Assembly (NCBI GenBank): GCA_035293985.1
Contig: DATGLS010000031.1
Location: forward strand, 1-64,000
DNA from: JAVDCA01 sp035293985
GTDB lineage: Bacteria; Pseudomonadota; Alphaproteobacteria; Rhizobiales; Xanthobacteraceae
DNA: 64,000 nucleotides
Direction: 5' to 3'
The stretch's first letter is position 1; every line of letters starts with the position of its first letter. This document shows, in pieces, positions 55,249 through 63,209 of the stretch. The position numbers were made by a program, and so were the translations under genes. Under the pieces are notes generated by a model. The model was given only the letters and a program-made list of their open reading frames with translations. It had not been told where the DNA came from and searched no databases.

Positions 55249-55283
55249 TGGGGGTCGCGAGTTCAAATCTCCCCGCTCCGACC
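55249..55283 (+). other. tRNA-like 3' fragment (possible attachment-site remnant)
   Basis: GGGGGTCGCGAGTTCAAATC is a tRNA T-arm with the TTCAAAT loop, followed by an acceptor-like CGCTCCGACCA ending in CCA. The pattern resembles the 3' end of tRNA-Pro. No matching 5' half (CGGAGCG) or cloverleaf precedes it, so it is not a working tRNA gene. Such 3' fragments are left by integrases that use tRNA 3' ends as attachment sites. No integrase gene is visible in the window. A piece of tmRNA is an alternative. Confidence 0.5.
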
Positions 55284-55579
55284 ACTTACCCCCATGATCC
55301 GGCGCGATTTATAGCTGCTGCTCGAATCATAGCCAATCGCCCCAAGTCGCCAAGCAAAGGCCTCGAGCTTTGCGACATCGACGTCTCAAAGGAGCTAGGC
55401 GGACTTGCGCTGATCACAGATGAACACTCGAGCAGACCGCCGCATCCCTACCGAACCAATCCATAGCCGACTGCTAGATGGTCGATTTCAGGTTTCGAAT
55501 CGTCTACCATGGGGCTTCTACACCGAAAGGGCATTTTGGCGCCCTCTTGTACCCTGTCCCGTGCGCCCAGGGGCCGACG

Positions 55580-56056
55580 ATGGCCAACGATACAATCAGG
55601 AACGTGTTCATCAGTCACGTCCACGAGGACGATGAAGGCCTGGGCAAGCTGCGCGACTTGCTTGGAAAGAGGGGCATGACAATCCGGGACGGTTCGATCA
55701 ATGAGGACAAACCTAACGAGGCCAACTCGCCGGACTACATCAAATTCAAGATCCTCGCCCCGCGCATCAACTGGGCCGGCACGTTCATTACCTACATCAC
55801 GCCGCACACCAAGGACAGCGAGTGGGTGGATTGGGAGATCGAATATGCGGAAAAGCAGGGGAAGCGGATCGTCGGCATTTGGGCGCACGGTCACAAGGAG
55901 TGCGAGGTCCCGGAAGCCCTGAAGAAATATGCCGATACGGTGGTCCCTTGGAACGCCGAAAAAATCATGGATGCCATCGACGGCAAGCGCACCGATTGGG
56001 AGAAGCCCGACGGGCAGTCCCTCCCACCGCGCGATATCGCGAGGGCCAATTGCTGA
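55580..56056 (+). CDS. TIR-like (MTH538/DUF1863 type) domain protein
   Basis: 158 residues forming essentially one domain. RNVFISHVHEDDEGLGKLRD opens the fold; NSPDYIKFKILAPRINWAGT and DSEWVDWEIEYAEKQGKRIV are signatures of the MTH538/DUF1863 branch, to which the Thoeris ThsB sensor belongs. In Thoeris this fold makes an NAD-derived signal after infection. No ThsA partner is next to it; instead three overlapping genes follow (Nmad2-like, MazG-like, UDG-like). Start ATG 55580; a weak AGGGG precedes it. Confidence 0.85.
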   Translation: MANDTIRNVFISHVHEDDEGLGKLRDLLGKRGMTIRDGSINEDKPNEANSPDYIKFKILAPRINWAGTFITYITPHTKDSEWVDWEIEYAEKQGKRIVGIWAHGHKECEVPEALKKYADTVVPWNAEKIMDAIDGKRTDWEKPDGQSLPPRDIARANC

Positions 56057-56682
56057 TGGAAGCCCAGCCGAAAATCTACTCCTATGTCGTCGCACGGGAC
56101 TTCGGTTTCGCTCCGAATCCGTTCCACGGCGTCTGTACGCTCGCGACCTGCAAACCGAGGATCAGGAAGGCTGCGGCGCTCGGGGACTGGATCGTCGGTA
56201 CGGGCAGCGCGGTCCGGAATCGGGCAGGCTTCACAGTCTTCGCAATGAAAGTAGAGGAGGCGCTGACGTTTGACCAGTATTGGTCTGACGAGCGGTTCTT
56301 CCAAAAGCGTCCGGACCTCCAGGGAAGCAAGAAGCAGGCTTTCGGGGATAACATTTATCACCGGAAGGCCCTGGGCTCCGGGTGGCTACAATTGAATTCA
56401 CACCACTCTCTACCCGACGGACGGCCCAATCCGCGCAATGTCGGGACGGACACGAGCGTGAACCGCGTCCTGATCTCCCGGACCTTCACATACTGGGGCG
56501 GCTCTGGCCCTCAGATCCCTGCGCGTTTTCGCGATTATCACGGCGAGGACATCGTACTCGCAGGCCGTAATCACCGGAGCAAGTTTTCCGACGCGTTGGT
56601 CAAGGAATTTCTGGAATGGCTCGTACCGCTCGCGCATGAGGGATATGTGGGAGAGCCTCTCGACTGGGATCGGACGGCATGA
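56056..56682 (+). CDS. Nmad2-like (nucleotide modification-associated) protein
   Basis: 208 residues. SYVVARDFGFAPNPFHGVCT followed by LATCKPRIRKAAALGDWIVG and TGS match what I know as the Nmad2 family, predicted to act in modified-nucleotide metabolism or sensing. The middle contains FGDNIYHRKALGSGW, then SVNRVLISRTFTYWGGSGPQ. No catalytic mechanism is established. The ATG overlaps the TIR-like stop (TGATG) and its stop overlaps the next ATG, so expression is coupled in the operon. Confidence 0.75.
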   Translation: MEAQPKIYSYVVARDFGFAPNPFHGVCTLATCKPRIRKAAALGDWIVGTGSAVRNRAGFTVFAMKVEEALTFDQYWSDERFFQKRPDLQGSKKQAFGDNIYHRKALGSGWLQLNSHHSLPDGRPNPRNVGTDTSVNRVLISRTFTYWGGSGPQIPARFRDYHGEDIVLAGRNHRSKFSDALVKEFLEWLVPLAHEGYVGEPLDWDRTA

Positions 56683-57821
56683 AGACCCCGCCCCCAACAT
56701 TCTTCATTGGTGACTACGACCGGCTGACTCGAGAAACCGACCGGTTCGGTCCGAACGAGATCGCCCCTGTGTTGCTAGGACTCTTCGGAGAGGTGGGCGG
56801 CGTCATGGCGGCGGCGAAGAAGCACCGACGGGAAGGAAGCGCTTTCGTCGGCTATCGTCGGGCGGTCGAGGAGGAGTTCGGCGACGCGCTCTGGTATCTT
56901 GCGGCGCTCTGCCGGCGGTTCGGCATCGGTCTGGACTCGGTGCTAGTTTCCGCCACTTCGCAGCAAGATTACGCCAGGATTATCGCAGCGAGCGATGTTC
57001 CGGCCGGCGCGGTCTCGCAGGTCTCGGCTCCGCCTAATGCAGGAGTTCTTGACGATGTACTGCTCCGCCTCGGTGCTGCCGCCGCGGACCTCCTGAACGT
57101 TGCGAACGATTCAAGAAACGTCGCACAGAAGATAACGGCTTTTGCCGACTCGTTTCTCAAGTCCCTCAGGGCCGCTGAGGTATCTTTCGCGGAGATCGCA
57201 GATTCGAACGTCAGGAAGGTGCGCGGCCGCTTTCTCGATCCCGTGGCTTCCGAGCTTCCGACGTTCGACCAAGATTTCGGCGAGGATGAGCGTCTGCCCG
57301 ACCATTTCGAGATCGTGATCCGTGAGCGCAGTGGCGGTCGAAGCATCCTTGAGATGAACGGGGTCGTGATCGGCGATCCTCTCACCGACAACATCGCCGA
57401 CAGAGATGGTTACCGTTTCCACGATGTCTTTCACTTCGCCCATGCCTCGATCCTGCACTGGTCACCGACCTTCCGTGCGCTGATTAAGCGCAAACGCAAG
57501 AGCGATCTCCATGTCGACGAGACCCAGGACAGCGGTAGGGCTATTGTGGTAGAGGAAGGCCTATCAGCATACGTGTTCTCCCACGCGAAACAGCTCGATT
57601 TCTTCATGGGACAGAAATCGCTGTCATTCGATCTCCTTAAGACCGTCCGCCAGTTCGTTGAGGGCTACGAGGTAGATGCATGCCCTTTGAGGCTCTGGGA
57701 AGATGCTATCCTGCAAGGGTACGATGTCTTCCGTCGGCTGCGTGCGGAAAATGGTGGGATCGTTTCTGGCAGTCGGTTGCGGCGGCGGCTCGAATTTCGT
57801 TCGCTCGGAGGATCCAGATGA
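56679..57821 (+). CDS. MazG-like NTP pyrophosphohydrolase with extra C-terminal domain
   Basis: 380 residues. The N-terminal about 100 residues show the all-alpha NTP-PPase pattern: LLGLFGEVGGVMAAAKKH, then EEEFGDALWYLAALCRRFGI supplying the metal-binding acids. The C-terminal half (about 215-350) is a second conserved block with HDVFHFAHASILHWSPTFRA, KRKRKSDLHVDE and GRAIVVEEGLSAYVF, seen in a subset of MazG-like proteins. It may hydrolyse a modified or damaged NTP. Overlaps both neighbours by 4 bp. Confidence 0.82.
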   Translation: MKTPPPTFFIGDYDRLTRETDRFGPNEIAPVLLGLFGEVGGVMAAAKKHRREGSAFVGYRRAVEEEFGDALWYLAALCRRFGIGLDSVLVSATSQQDYARIIAASDVPAGAVSQVSAPPNAGVLDDVLLRLGAAAADLLNVANDSRNVAQKITAFADSFLKSLRAAEVSFAEIADSNVRKVRGRFLDPVASELPTFDQDFGEDERLPDHFEIVIRERSGGRSILEMNGVVIGDPLTDNIADRDGYRFHDVFHFAHASILHWSPTFRALIKRKRKSDLHVDETQDSGRAIVVEEGLSAYVFSHAKQLDFFMGQKSLSFDLLKTVRQFVEGYEVDACPLRLWEDAILQGYDVFRRLRAENGGIVSGSRLRRRLEFRSLGGSR

Positions 57822-58501
57822 GCGCAGCAAGCGAGTTCGTGGCCGGGATTCAGAGCGCTTCGTTCGCCGACGTCTTCAATCCCTATTCGGACGTTTGCGC
57901 GGTACACGACAAGCCAGCCGCCCCCGTGAAACGGTCGAAATCCTTGCGCGACATACTCGAGGCCGCCGCTGCGAGAGGAGTGCATTCCTTGTGGATAGGT
58001 CGCGATCTCGGTTATCGCGGCGGCCGCCGCACGGGGCTCGCGTTGACCGATGACATGCATGTCTCTGTTCATGCCGCGCGTTGGGGCGTCGCAACCGACC
58101 GCTACACCAAGGGGCAACCGGTCAAGGAGCGTACGGCGGAGATCGCTTGGCGGGTGCTGGAGCGCATCGACGTTCCAGTCTTCCTCTGGAACGTGTTCCC
58201 GCTTCATCCGCACGAGCCGGAGCGCCCGTTCACGAACCGATCGCACCGCGCGCGTGAGCGCGCGGCCGGCGAGGAAATGCTCTCGGAACTGATGTCGTTG
58301 GTCCGCCCGGAGGTGGTCGTGGCTCTGGGCGCCGATGCGGCGCGCAGTTCGGCGCGGATGGCGCCGGCTCTTACGGTGCGCGTCCGCCATCCGAGTTACG
58401 GCGGACAAGCGCAATTTCTAAGCCAGATGTCCGAGCTTTACCAGCTGCGCGCCTGCGCGATGCGGAAAGATGATCTGTTCGACCGCTCGTGCGCATCGTA
58501 G
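57818..58501 (+). CDS. Uracil-DNA-glycosylase-like protein
   Basis: 227 residues. The UDG fold is suggested by LWIGRDLGYRGGRRTGLALT (motif 1 region), VFLWNVFPLHPHEPERPFTN with an Asn-rich follow-up SHRARERAAG, VVALGADAA, and VRHPSYGGQAQF (motif 2 region with HPS). It may excise a modified base or, in this context, recognise foreign modified DNA. Last gene of the four-gene operon; ATG overlaps the MazG-like stop. About 90 bp downstream an IS21 element is inserted. Confidence 0.82.
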   Translation: MSAASEFVAGIQSASFADVFNPYSDVCAVHDKPAAPVKRSKSLRDILEAAAARGVHSLWIGRDLGYRGGRRTGLALTDDMHVSVHAARWGVATDRYTKGQPVKERTAEIAWRVLERIDVPVFLWNVFPLHPHEPERPFTNRSHRARERAAGEEMLSELMSLVRPEVVVALGADAARSSARMAPALTVRVRHPSYGGQAQFLSQMSELYQLRACAMRKDDLFDRSCAS

Positions 58502-58717
58502 TGTGTTGTTGGCGCCGATCGATGTCGCCGGCCGCCTTCCGGAACCTGACGTATCGAACTTAAGCACGTCGAAACATATGGTGCAGACATGCCGCTAACT
58601 TTGTTATTCGGCGTGGAAAATTGACCCCCTGAGCCGGGGGATCGGCGTCCAAAATTGACCCCCTGAAGTGTAGCCGTCGCAGGCTTCCCGCTTTGATTCG
58701 AAGCGGGTGGTCAGGGG

Positions 58718-60218
58718 ATGCTGGTCGTGGAGACGATTGCGCGGATTCGGCGCGAGCACTTCGTCAAGGGCAAGACGATCCGGGAGATTGCTCGGGACCT
58801 CGGGATATCCCGCAACACGGTCCGCCGGGTGTTGCGGTCGGGCGAGACGTCATTCGAGTACGAGCGCGAGGTCCAGCCGCGACCGAAGCTCGGGCGATGG
58901 ACGGCGGAGCTCGACGACCTGCTGGCCAGCGACGCGGCCAAGCCCGCCCGCGAGCAGTTGACGCTGATCCGGCTCTTCGAGGAGCTGCGCGGCCGGGGCT
59001 ATGACGGCGGCTACGATGCGGTGTGGCGCTACGCCAGGCGGTGGAGCAAGGAGCGCGGACAAACGACGGCGGCGGCCTACGTGCCGCTCAGCTTCGCGCC
59101 GGGGGAAGCCTATCAGTTCGACTGGAGCCACGAGATCGTCCTGCTGAGCGGCGTGACGACGACCGTGAAGGTCGCGCATGTCCGGCTGTGCCACAGCCGC
59201 ATGCTGTTCGTGCGCGCCTATCCGCGCGAGACGCAGGAGATGGTGTTCGACGCCCACGATCGCGCGTTCGCGCTGTTCCGGGGCGCCTGCCGGCGCGGCA
59301 TCTACGACAACATGAAGACGGCGGTGGAGACGGTCTTCGTCGGCAAGGACCGGCTCTACAATCGCCGCTTCCTGCAGATGTGCAGCCATTACCTGGTCGA
59401 CCCAGTCGCCTGCACGCCGGCCTCCGGCTGGGAGAAGGGGCAGGTCGAGAACCAGGTCGGTCTCGTGCGCGAGCGCTTCTTCACGCCGCGGCTGCGGTTC
59501 AAGACCTACGACGAGCTGAACGCCTGGCTCACCGACAAGTGCATCGCCTACGCCAAGGCGCATCACCATCCCGAGCTGGGCGAGCAGACGATCTGGGAGG
59601 CGTTCGAGGCGGAGCGGCCGAAGCTCGTTCCCTACGCCGGTCGCTTCGACGGATTCCACGCCGTGCCGGCCTCGGTCTCCAAGACCTGCCTGGTTCGCTT
59701 CGACAACAACAAGTACTCGGTGGCGGCCAGCGCGGTCGGCCGGCCTGTCGATGTTCAGGCCTATGCGGATCGTATCCGTCATCCGCCAGGACGGCAGGAT
59801 CGTCGCCGAGCATCCTCGCGCGTTCGGCCGCGGCGACACGGTCTATGACCCTTGGCACTACGTGCCGGTGCTCGCCCGCAAGCCGGGCGCCCTGCGCAAC
59901 GGCGCGCCGTTCAAGGACTGGGTGCTGCCGGCCGCGATGGAGCGTGTGCGGCGCAAGCTCGCCTTAGCCGACGACGGCAATCGGCAGATGGTCGATATCC
60001 TCACCGCGGTGCTCACCGACGGGCTGCCGGCGGTCGAGGCCGCTTGCGCCGAGGCGACCGCCCATGGCGTCCACTCCGCCGACGTCGTCCTCAACATCCT
60101 GGCTCGTGAGCGCGATCCCGGCCCGCCGGCCACGATCATGACCCCGGCCGCGCTGACGCTGCGCCATGCGCCCATCGCCGATTGTGCCCGCTACGACAAC
60201 CTCAGGAGGACCAACTGA
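58718..60218 (+). pseudogene. istA: IS21 transposase IstA, frameshifted
   Basis: N-terminal HTH (IREIARDLGISRNTVRRVL) and a DDE integrase core (QFDWSHE, GIYDNMKTAVE, GWEKGQVENQVG) are intact. Near 59776, CGTATCCGTCATCCG has one C too many compared with the expected RIVIRQDG reading, so the first frame stops at 59848 and the C-terminal third (RQDGRIVAEHPRAFGRG to the TGA at 60218) is in another frame. Full IstA is not expected unless the sequence has an error here. Confidence 0.88.
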
Positions 60219-61083
60219 TGAACGATCCCAGCTCTTCGACCTCATGGGCGAGCTCAAGCTCTACGGCATGAAGGCCGCCTTCGACGAGATCATGGCCACC
60301 GCCGTCAAACGCCAGCATGAGCCCCAGCGCATCGTCGGCGATCTGCTCAGCGCCGAGATCAGCGAGAAGCAGACGCGCTCGATCAAGTACCAGCTCACGA
60401 TCGCCAAGCTGCCGCTCGCCAAGGACCTCGACGACTTCCGGTTCGAGGGCACGCCGATCAACCAGACGCTCGTGCACGATCTCGCCGGCGGCGGCTTCAT
60501 CGCCCAGCAGCGCAACGTCGTGCTGGTCGGCGGCACCGGCACCGGCAAGACTCATCTTGCCATCGCGATCGGGCGCAGCTGCATTCGATCCGGCGCCCGC
60601 GGCCGGTTCTACAACGTCGTCGATCTCGTCAATCGGCTCGAGACCGAGGCCCGCAATGGCCGCCAGGGCCGGCTTGCCGATCAGCTCACCCGCCTGGACT
60701 TCGTCATCCTCGACGAGCTCGGCTATCTGCCGTTCGCCCAGTCCGGCGGCCAGCTCCTGTTCCACCTCGTCAGCCGGCTCTACGAGCGCACCTCGATCGT
60801 CGTCACCACCAACCTTGCCTTCGGCGAATGGCCGAGCGTGTTCAGCGATCCCAAGATGACAACCGCGCTGCTCGATCGGCTCACCCACCACTGCGACATC
60901 ATCGAGACCGGAAACGACAGCTGGCGCTTCAAGAGCCGGGCCGACGATCAGCCCACAACCCGCGCTCGCGCCGTCTCCGCTACCCCGACCGGCTCCGACG
61001 GCGCGAGCGCTACCGTCCGGACTCGTGGCTCAAAGGGGTCAAAATTGGACGCCGATCGAGGGTCAAAATTGGACGCCGATTGA
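60218..61083 (+). pseudogene. istB: IS21 helper ATPase IstB, frameshift after the start
   Basis: The natural start ATG 60218 (AGGAGGA 8 nt upstream) is out of frame with the rest: MNDP then needs a 1-nt shift to read SQLFDLMGELKLYGMKAAFDE shortened. From ATG 60244 the frame is open for 279 residues and contains Walker A GGTGTGKTHLAIA, Walker B FVILDELGYLPF and the sensor VVTTNLAFGEW. A slightly shorter IstB could therefore still be made. The C-terminus runs into the right-end repeats. Confidence 0.8.
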
Positions 61084-61085
61084 CA

Positions 61086-61383
61086 GCTAACTTTGCGCCG
61101 CCTGCACGCCGGCGACCTTGCCTCGGCCAGTCCGCCTCGGCCCACCGAAATTCCGTCGCTGGGTGTGAAGCACCTCAGAATTCACGCCGTTTAGGTGTGG
61201 GAAAAACAAGCATGGCGGTCCCGCGCCTACAGATCAATGTTGCCATTCGGTATCCTCGAACGGTGAAGCGGATTGTACCTGCATGTCCGCCACCTACGCC
61301 GACGCCGCAGCAAACGCTGCTGACGAGCGGACATTGTGCTCCCCGTTGGACTCGTTCGGCTTGCCGGCAACGCCGTGCGCCCC
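61086..61383. other. Gap between IS21 and the two-TM gene, nothing recognised
   Basis: 298 bp. Apart from the target duplication at its left edge no motif, repeat or small gene was seen. It is the 3' flank of the leftward two-TM gene and may contain its terminator. Confidence 0.4.
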
Positions 61384-62178
61384 TCAGGCCTGCAGCTGCC
61401 GCGCAATGTCGACGTTCGAGAGCCAGCCGAGCATCGCCTCGTCGGGCTTGCCGGTGGCTGTGACGATCACGTCCTGGCACCCGGAAATCGCCTCCATGGC
61501 GCTCTTGGCGTCGGCAAGAGTGCCGCTCTGCGCGACATAGGCCAGTGTCTTGGTAATGAACTCTCGGAACTTGCTGCCGACCTTCGATTGGTATGGAAGG
61601 TCCAGAACCTTGCCCAGCGCGTCGCTCTGGATGATGACCGGGGTTGCCTGCTGCGCCCCGAGAACCAGCATCTCCATCCATACGGAGCGGTGCAGGATGC
61701 CGACACAGACGCCATCCTTCCTGACGATCAGCACCCGCGAGATCTTCTGCCCGTTACTGCCGACATGATCGAACAGGCCCTGGACGTCCTTCAGCGTCAA
61801 GTCGTCAAGCTTATTGCTGTCGGAGAGAAACGCCTTGATGATGGAGTTGGCAGGCATCATCTTCTCGGCAATGCGGATGACCTTGAGCCGTTCCGAGACG
61901 GAGCGGACCACGTCCAGGGTGCTGCGGCTCGCCGACTCGAAATTCTCCTTGGAAAAATAGAACGCGAGGACGGTGCCAACCCAGGTTCCGAGCAAGGGCA
62001 GCAGCCCAGTGAATATCGTCTGGGCCGTCGCTTGCACGTCGGCCGCCCCACCTCTAGCGCCCGCGGCGATGATCACCGTGAGCCCCAGCAGCACCACTCC
62101 GATGGAGGAGCCGATCACGACGTATATGCCGAGCTTGGCACGATAAATCGTCTGCTTGTCTGAATCCGAATCTGCCAT
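61384..62178 (-). CDS. Two-TM membrane protein with CBS-like C-terminus
   Basis: 264 residues from ATG 62178 (GGTGAGG upstream). Two transmembrane helices follow a short charged N-terminus: about 16-39 (IYVVIGSSIGVVLLGLTVII) and about 50-72 (FTGLLPLLGTWVGTVLAFYF). The cytoplasmic remainder has strands RVLIVRKDGVCVGILHR and VIVTATGKPDEAMLGWLSNV, the alternating pattern of a CBS pair, which binds adenine nucleotides. Third gene, 80 bp after the SLOG-like gene on the same strand. Position and 2TM layout fit a membrane effector controlled by a nucleotide signal. Confidence 0.72.
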   Translation of the reverse strand: MADSDSDKQTIYRAKLGIYVVIGSSIGVVLLGLTVIIAAGARGGAADVQATAQTIFTGLLPLLGTWVGTVLAFYFSKENFESASRSTLDVVRSVSERLKVIRIAEKMMPANSIIKAFLSDSNKLDDLTLKDVQGLFDHVGSNGQKISRVLIVRKDGVCVGILHRSVWMEMLVLGAQQATPVIIQSDALGKVLDLPYQSKVGSKFREFITKTLAYVAQSGTLADAKSAMEAISGCQDVIVTATGKPDEAMLGWLSNVDIARQLQA

Positions 62179-62258
62179 CCTCACCGTCCTCACCGAGCCT
62201 GTCGTCTCATTCCTGGCGCCCGCATGTGGGATAGCTGATCGCCGCCGGCCCCGATTGT

Positions 62259-63209
62259 TTATGCCGAGCGGATGCCGCGTGGCCGATCCTCGGGTCGGCC
62301 ACGCGGTGACCACCGAGCCATCACCTGCAACACGCGGCGCGAGGCCTCTTCCGGATCTTCCGCTGCGGCTGCGGCAGTCAGGTCGAGCCAGCAGCCGCGG
62401 GCCTCCGCGGCCTCCCGGTATCCGCCGGCGAATTCGGCGATGTCGTCCAGCGTCTCGCGATAGCCCGAACCGATCTCCTCGTGATCCAGCGCGTCGCTCG
62501 CATCCAGCAGATGCAAGGCGATCGCCACGTCGCGCGTCGCCCCGCCGAAGCCGCCGAGCGCCACCAAAGCATGATGCTTCTTCAGGGCCAGCAGAGCCTC
62601 GTGCGGGATCCCAGGACGGCCGCCGCCGTAGCCGGCGACCCGGCCACCGATGATGATCCGTGCGGTGACGTCGTCCTCCATGGCGTTGCGCAGGGCCTCG
62701 AGGTCGGTCTGCGAGCCGCCGCTCGCGCGCGGCAAGTCCGTCACGAAAGCGACGAGCTTGGCCGGATCGCCGCTCCGCAGTTCGGCATGCGACGTTCGCA
62801 GGGCGCCATTTGCGGTGACGATCCGTGTGACCACGCCTTTGCGATCGACCAGTCGAACTTCGGCGAAACTGCCGACGTCGGCCAGATGCCTGGCGAGCCG
62901 CTCCGGCTCCTGAGCCAGATAGGCCGCAACGTAATGCACGAACGGCGGGCGCGCCGCACGCACGGCCGCCGTAGCATAGGCCTGCGCAACGGCTGGGAAG
63001 AGCTGGTAGGTGTAGCCCTTGCGATCGAGATTGCCGCCATAGGCGATCCGCGCGCCGTGGCTGACTAGCCGCGTCACGATGGCCGAAACCGTTTGCTGCA
63101 GGCCGCGCTCCAGCAGGCCGAGCCGGCCGAGGTCCGGGCTATCCGATACCGAGATGGCGACGGTCCGGTCGGCGAGTGCCCGCTCCAGCGCCGTTCGGGC
63201 CGTGCTCAT
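62259..63209 (-). CDS. SLOG-like (LOG/DprA-type Rossmannoid) nucleotide-sensor protein
   Basis: 316 residues. AISVSDSPDLGRLGL and GARIAYGGNLDRKGYTYQLF resemble the N-terminal strand and glycine motif of SLOG proteins; a second glycine-rich site GYGGGRPGIP and VALGGFGGATRDVAIAL (about 220) completes a nucleotide-ligand pocket. In conflict systems SLOG domains are predicted to bind or process NAD-type or cyclic nucleotides. Its ATG overlaps the TIR gene stop by 4 bp, so the two act together. Confidence 0.75.
   Translation of the reverse strand: MSTARTALERALADRTVAISVSDSPDLGRLGLLERGLQQTVSAIVTRLVSHGARIAYGGNLDRKGYTYQLFPAVAQAYATAAVRAARPPFVHYVAAYLAQEPERLARHLADVGSFAEVRLVDRKGVVTRIVTANGALRTSHAELRSGDPAKLVAFVTDLPRASGGSQTDLEALRNAMEDDVTARIIIGGRVAGYGGGRPGIPHEALLALKKHHALVALGGFGGATRDVAIALHLLDASDALDHEEIGSGYRETLDDIAEFAGGYREAAEARGCWLDLTAAAAAEDPEEASRRVLQVMARWSPRGRPEDRPRGIRSA

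Larger units (their letters stand above)
54677..55579. other. Non-coding scar region inside the island
   Basis: 903 bp without a convincing gene. It contains an imperfect direct repeat (54857-54895 and 54974-55012, both starting CGATCTCAC), a relic of the ribbon-helix-helix gene (55063-55207) and a tRNA-like 3' fragment (55249-55283). Short open frames on both strands lack motifs. The last 300 bp must hold the promoter of the next operon, but no strong match was found. Confidence 0.55.
58602..61085 (+). mobile_element. IS21-family insertion sequence, 2484 bp, with 8-bp target duplication
   Basis: Ends are TGTTATTCGGCGTGGAAAAT and, read inward from the right, TGTCAATCGGCGTCCAATTT: both begin with TG and share TCGGCGT, as IS21 ends do. 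Each end carries two copies of a GGCGTCCAAAATTGACCC-like repeat. The flanks are GCTAACTT at 58594-58601 and at 61086-61093, a perfect 8-bp duplication. It encodes IstA and IstB, both frameshifted. It lies between the four-gene operon and the TIR/SLOG cassette. Confidence 0.93.

Noticed and set aside
55200..55283. Complete tRNA gene
   Set aside because: T-arm and CCA end are present, but no matching 5' acceptor strand, D-arm or acceptable anticodon loop precedes it.
55580..58501. Thoeris system
   Set aside because: The TIR-like protein is of the ThsB fold type, but there is no ThsA (SIR2/SLOG or TM effector) gene in this operon. The SLOG-like gene at 62259 is on the other strand beyond an IS element and is paired with its own TIR.
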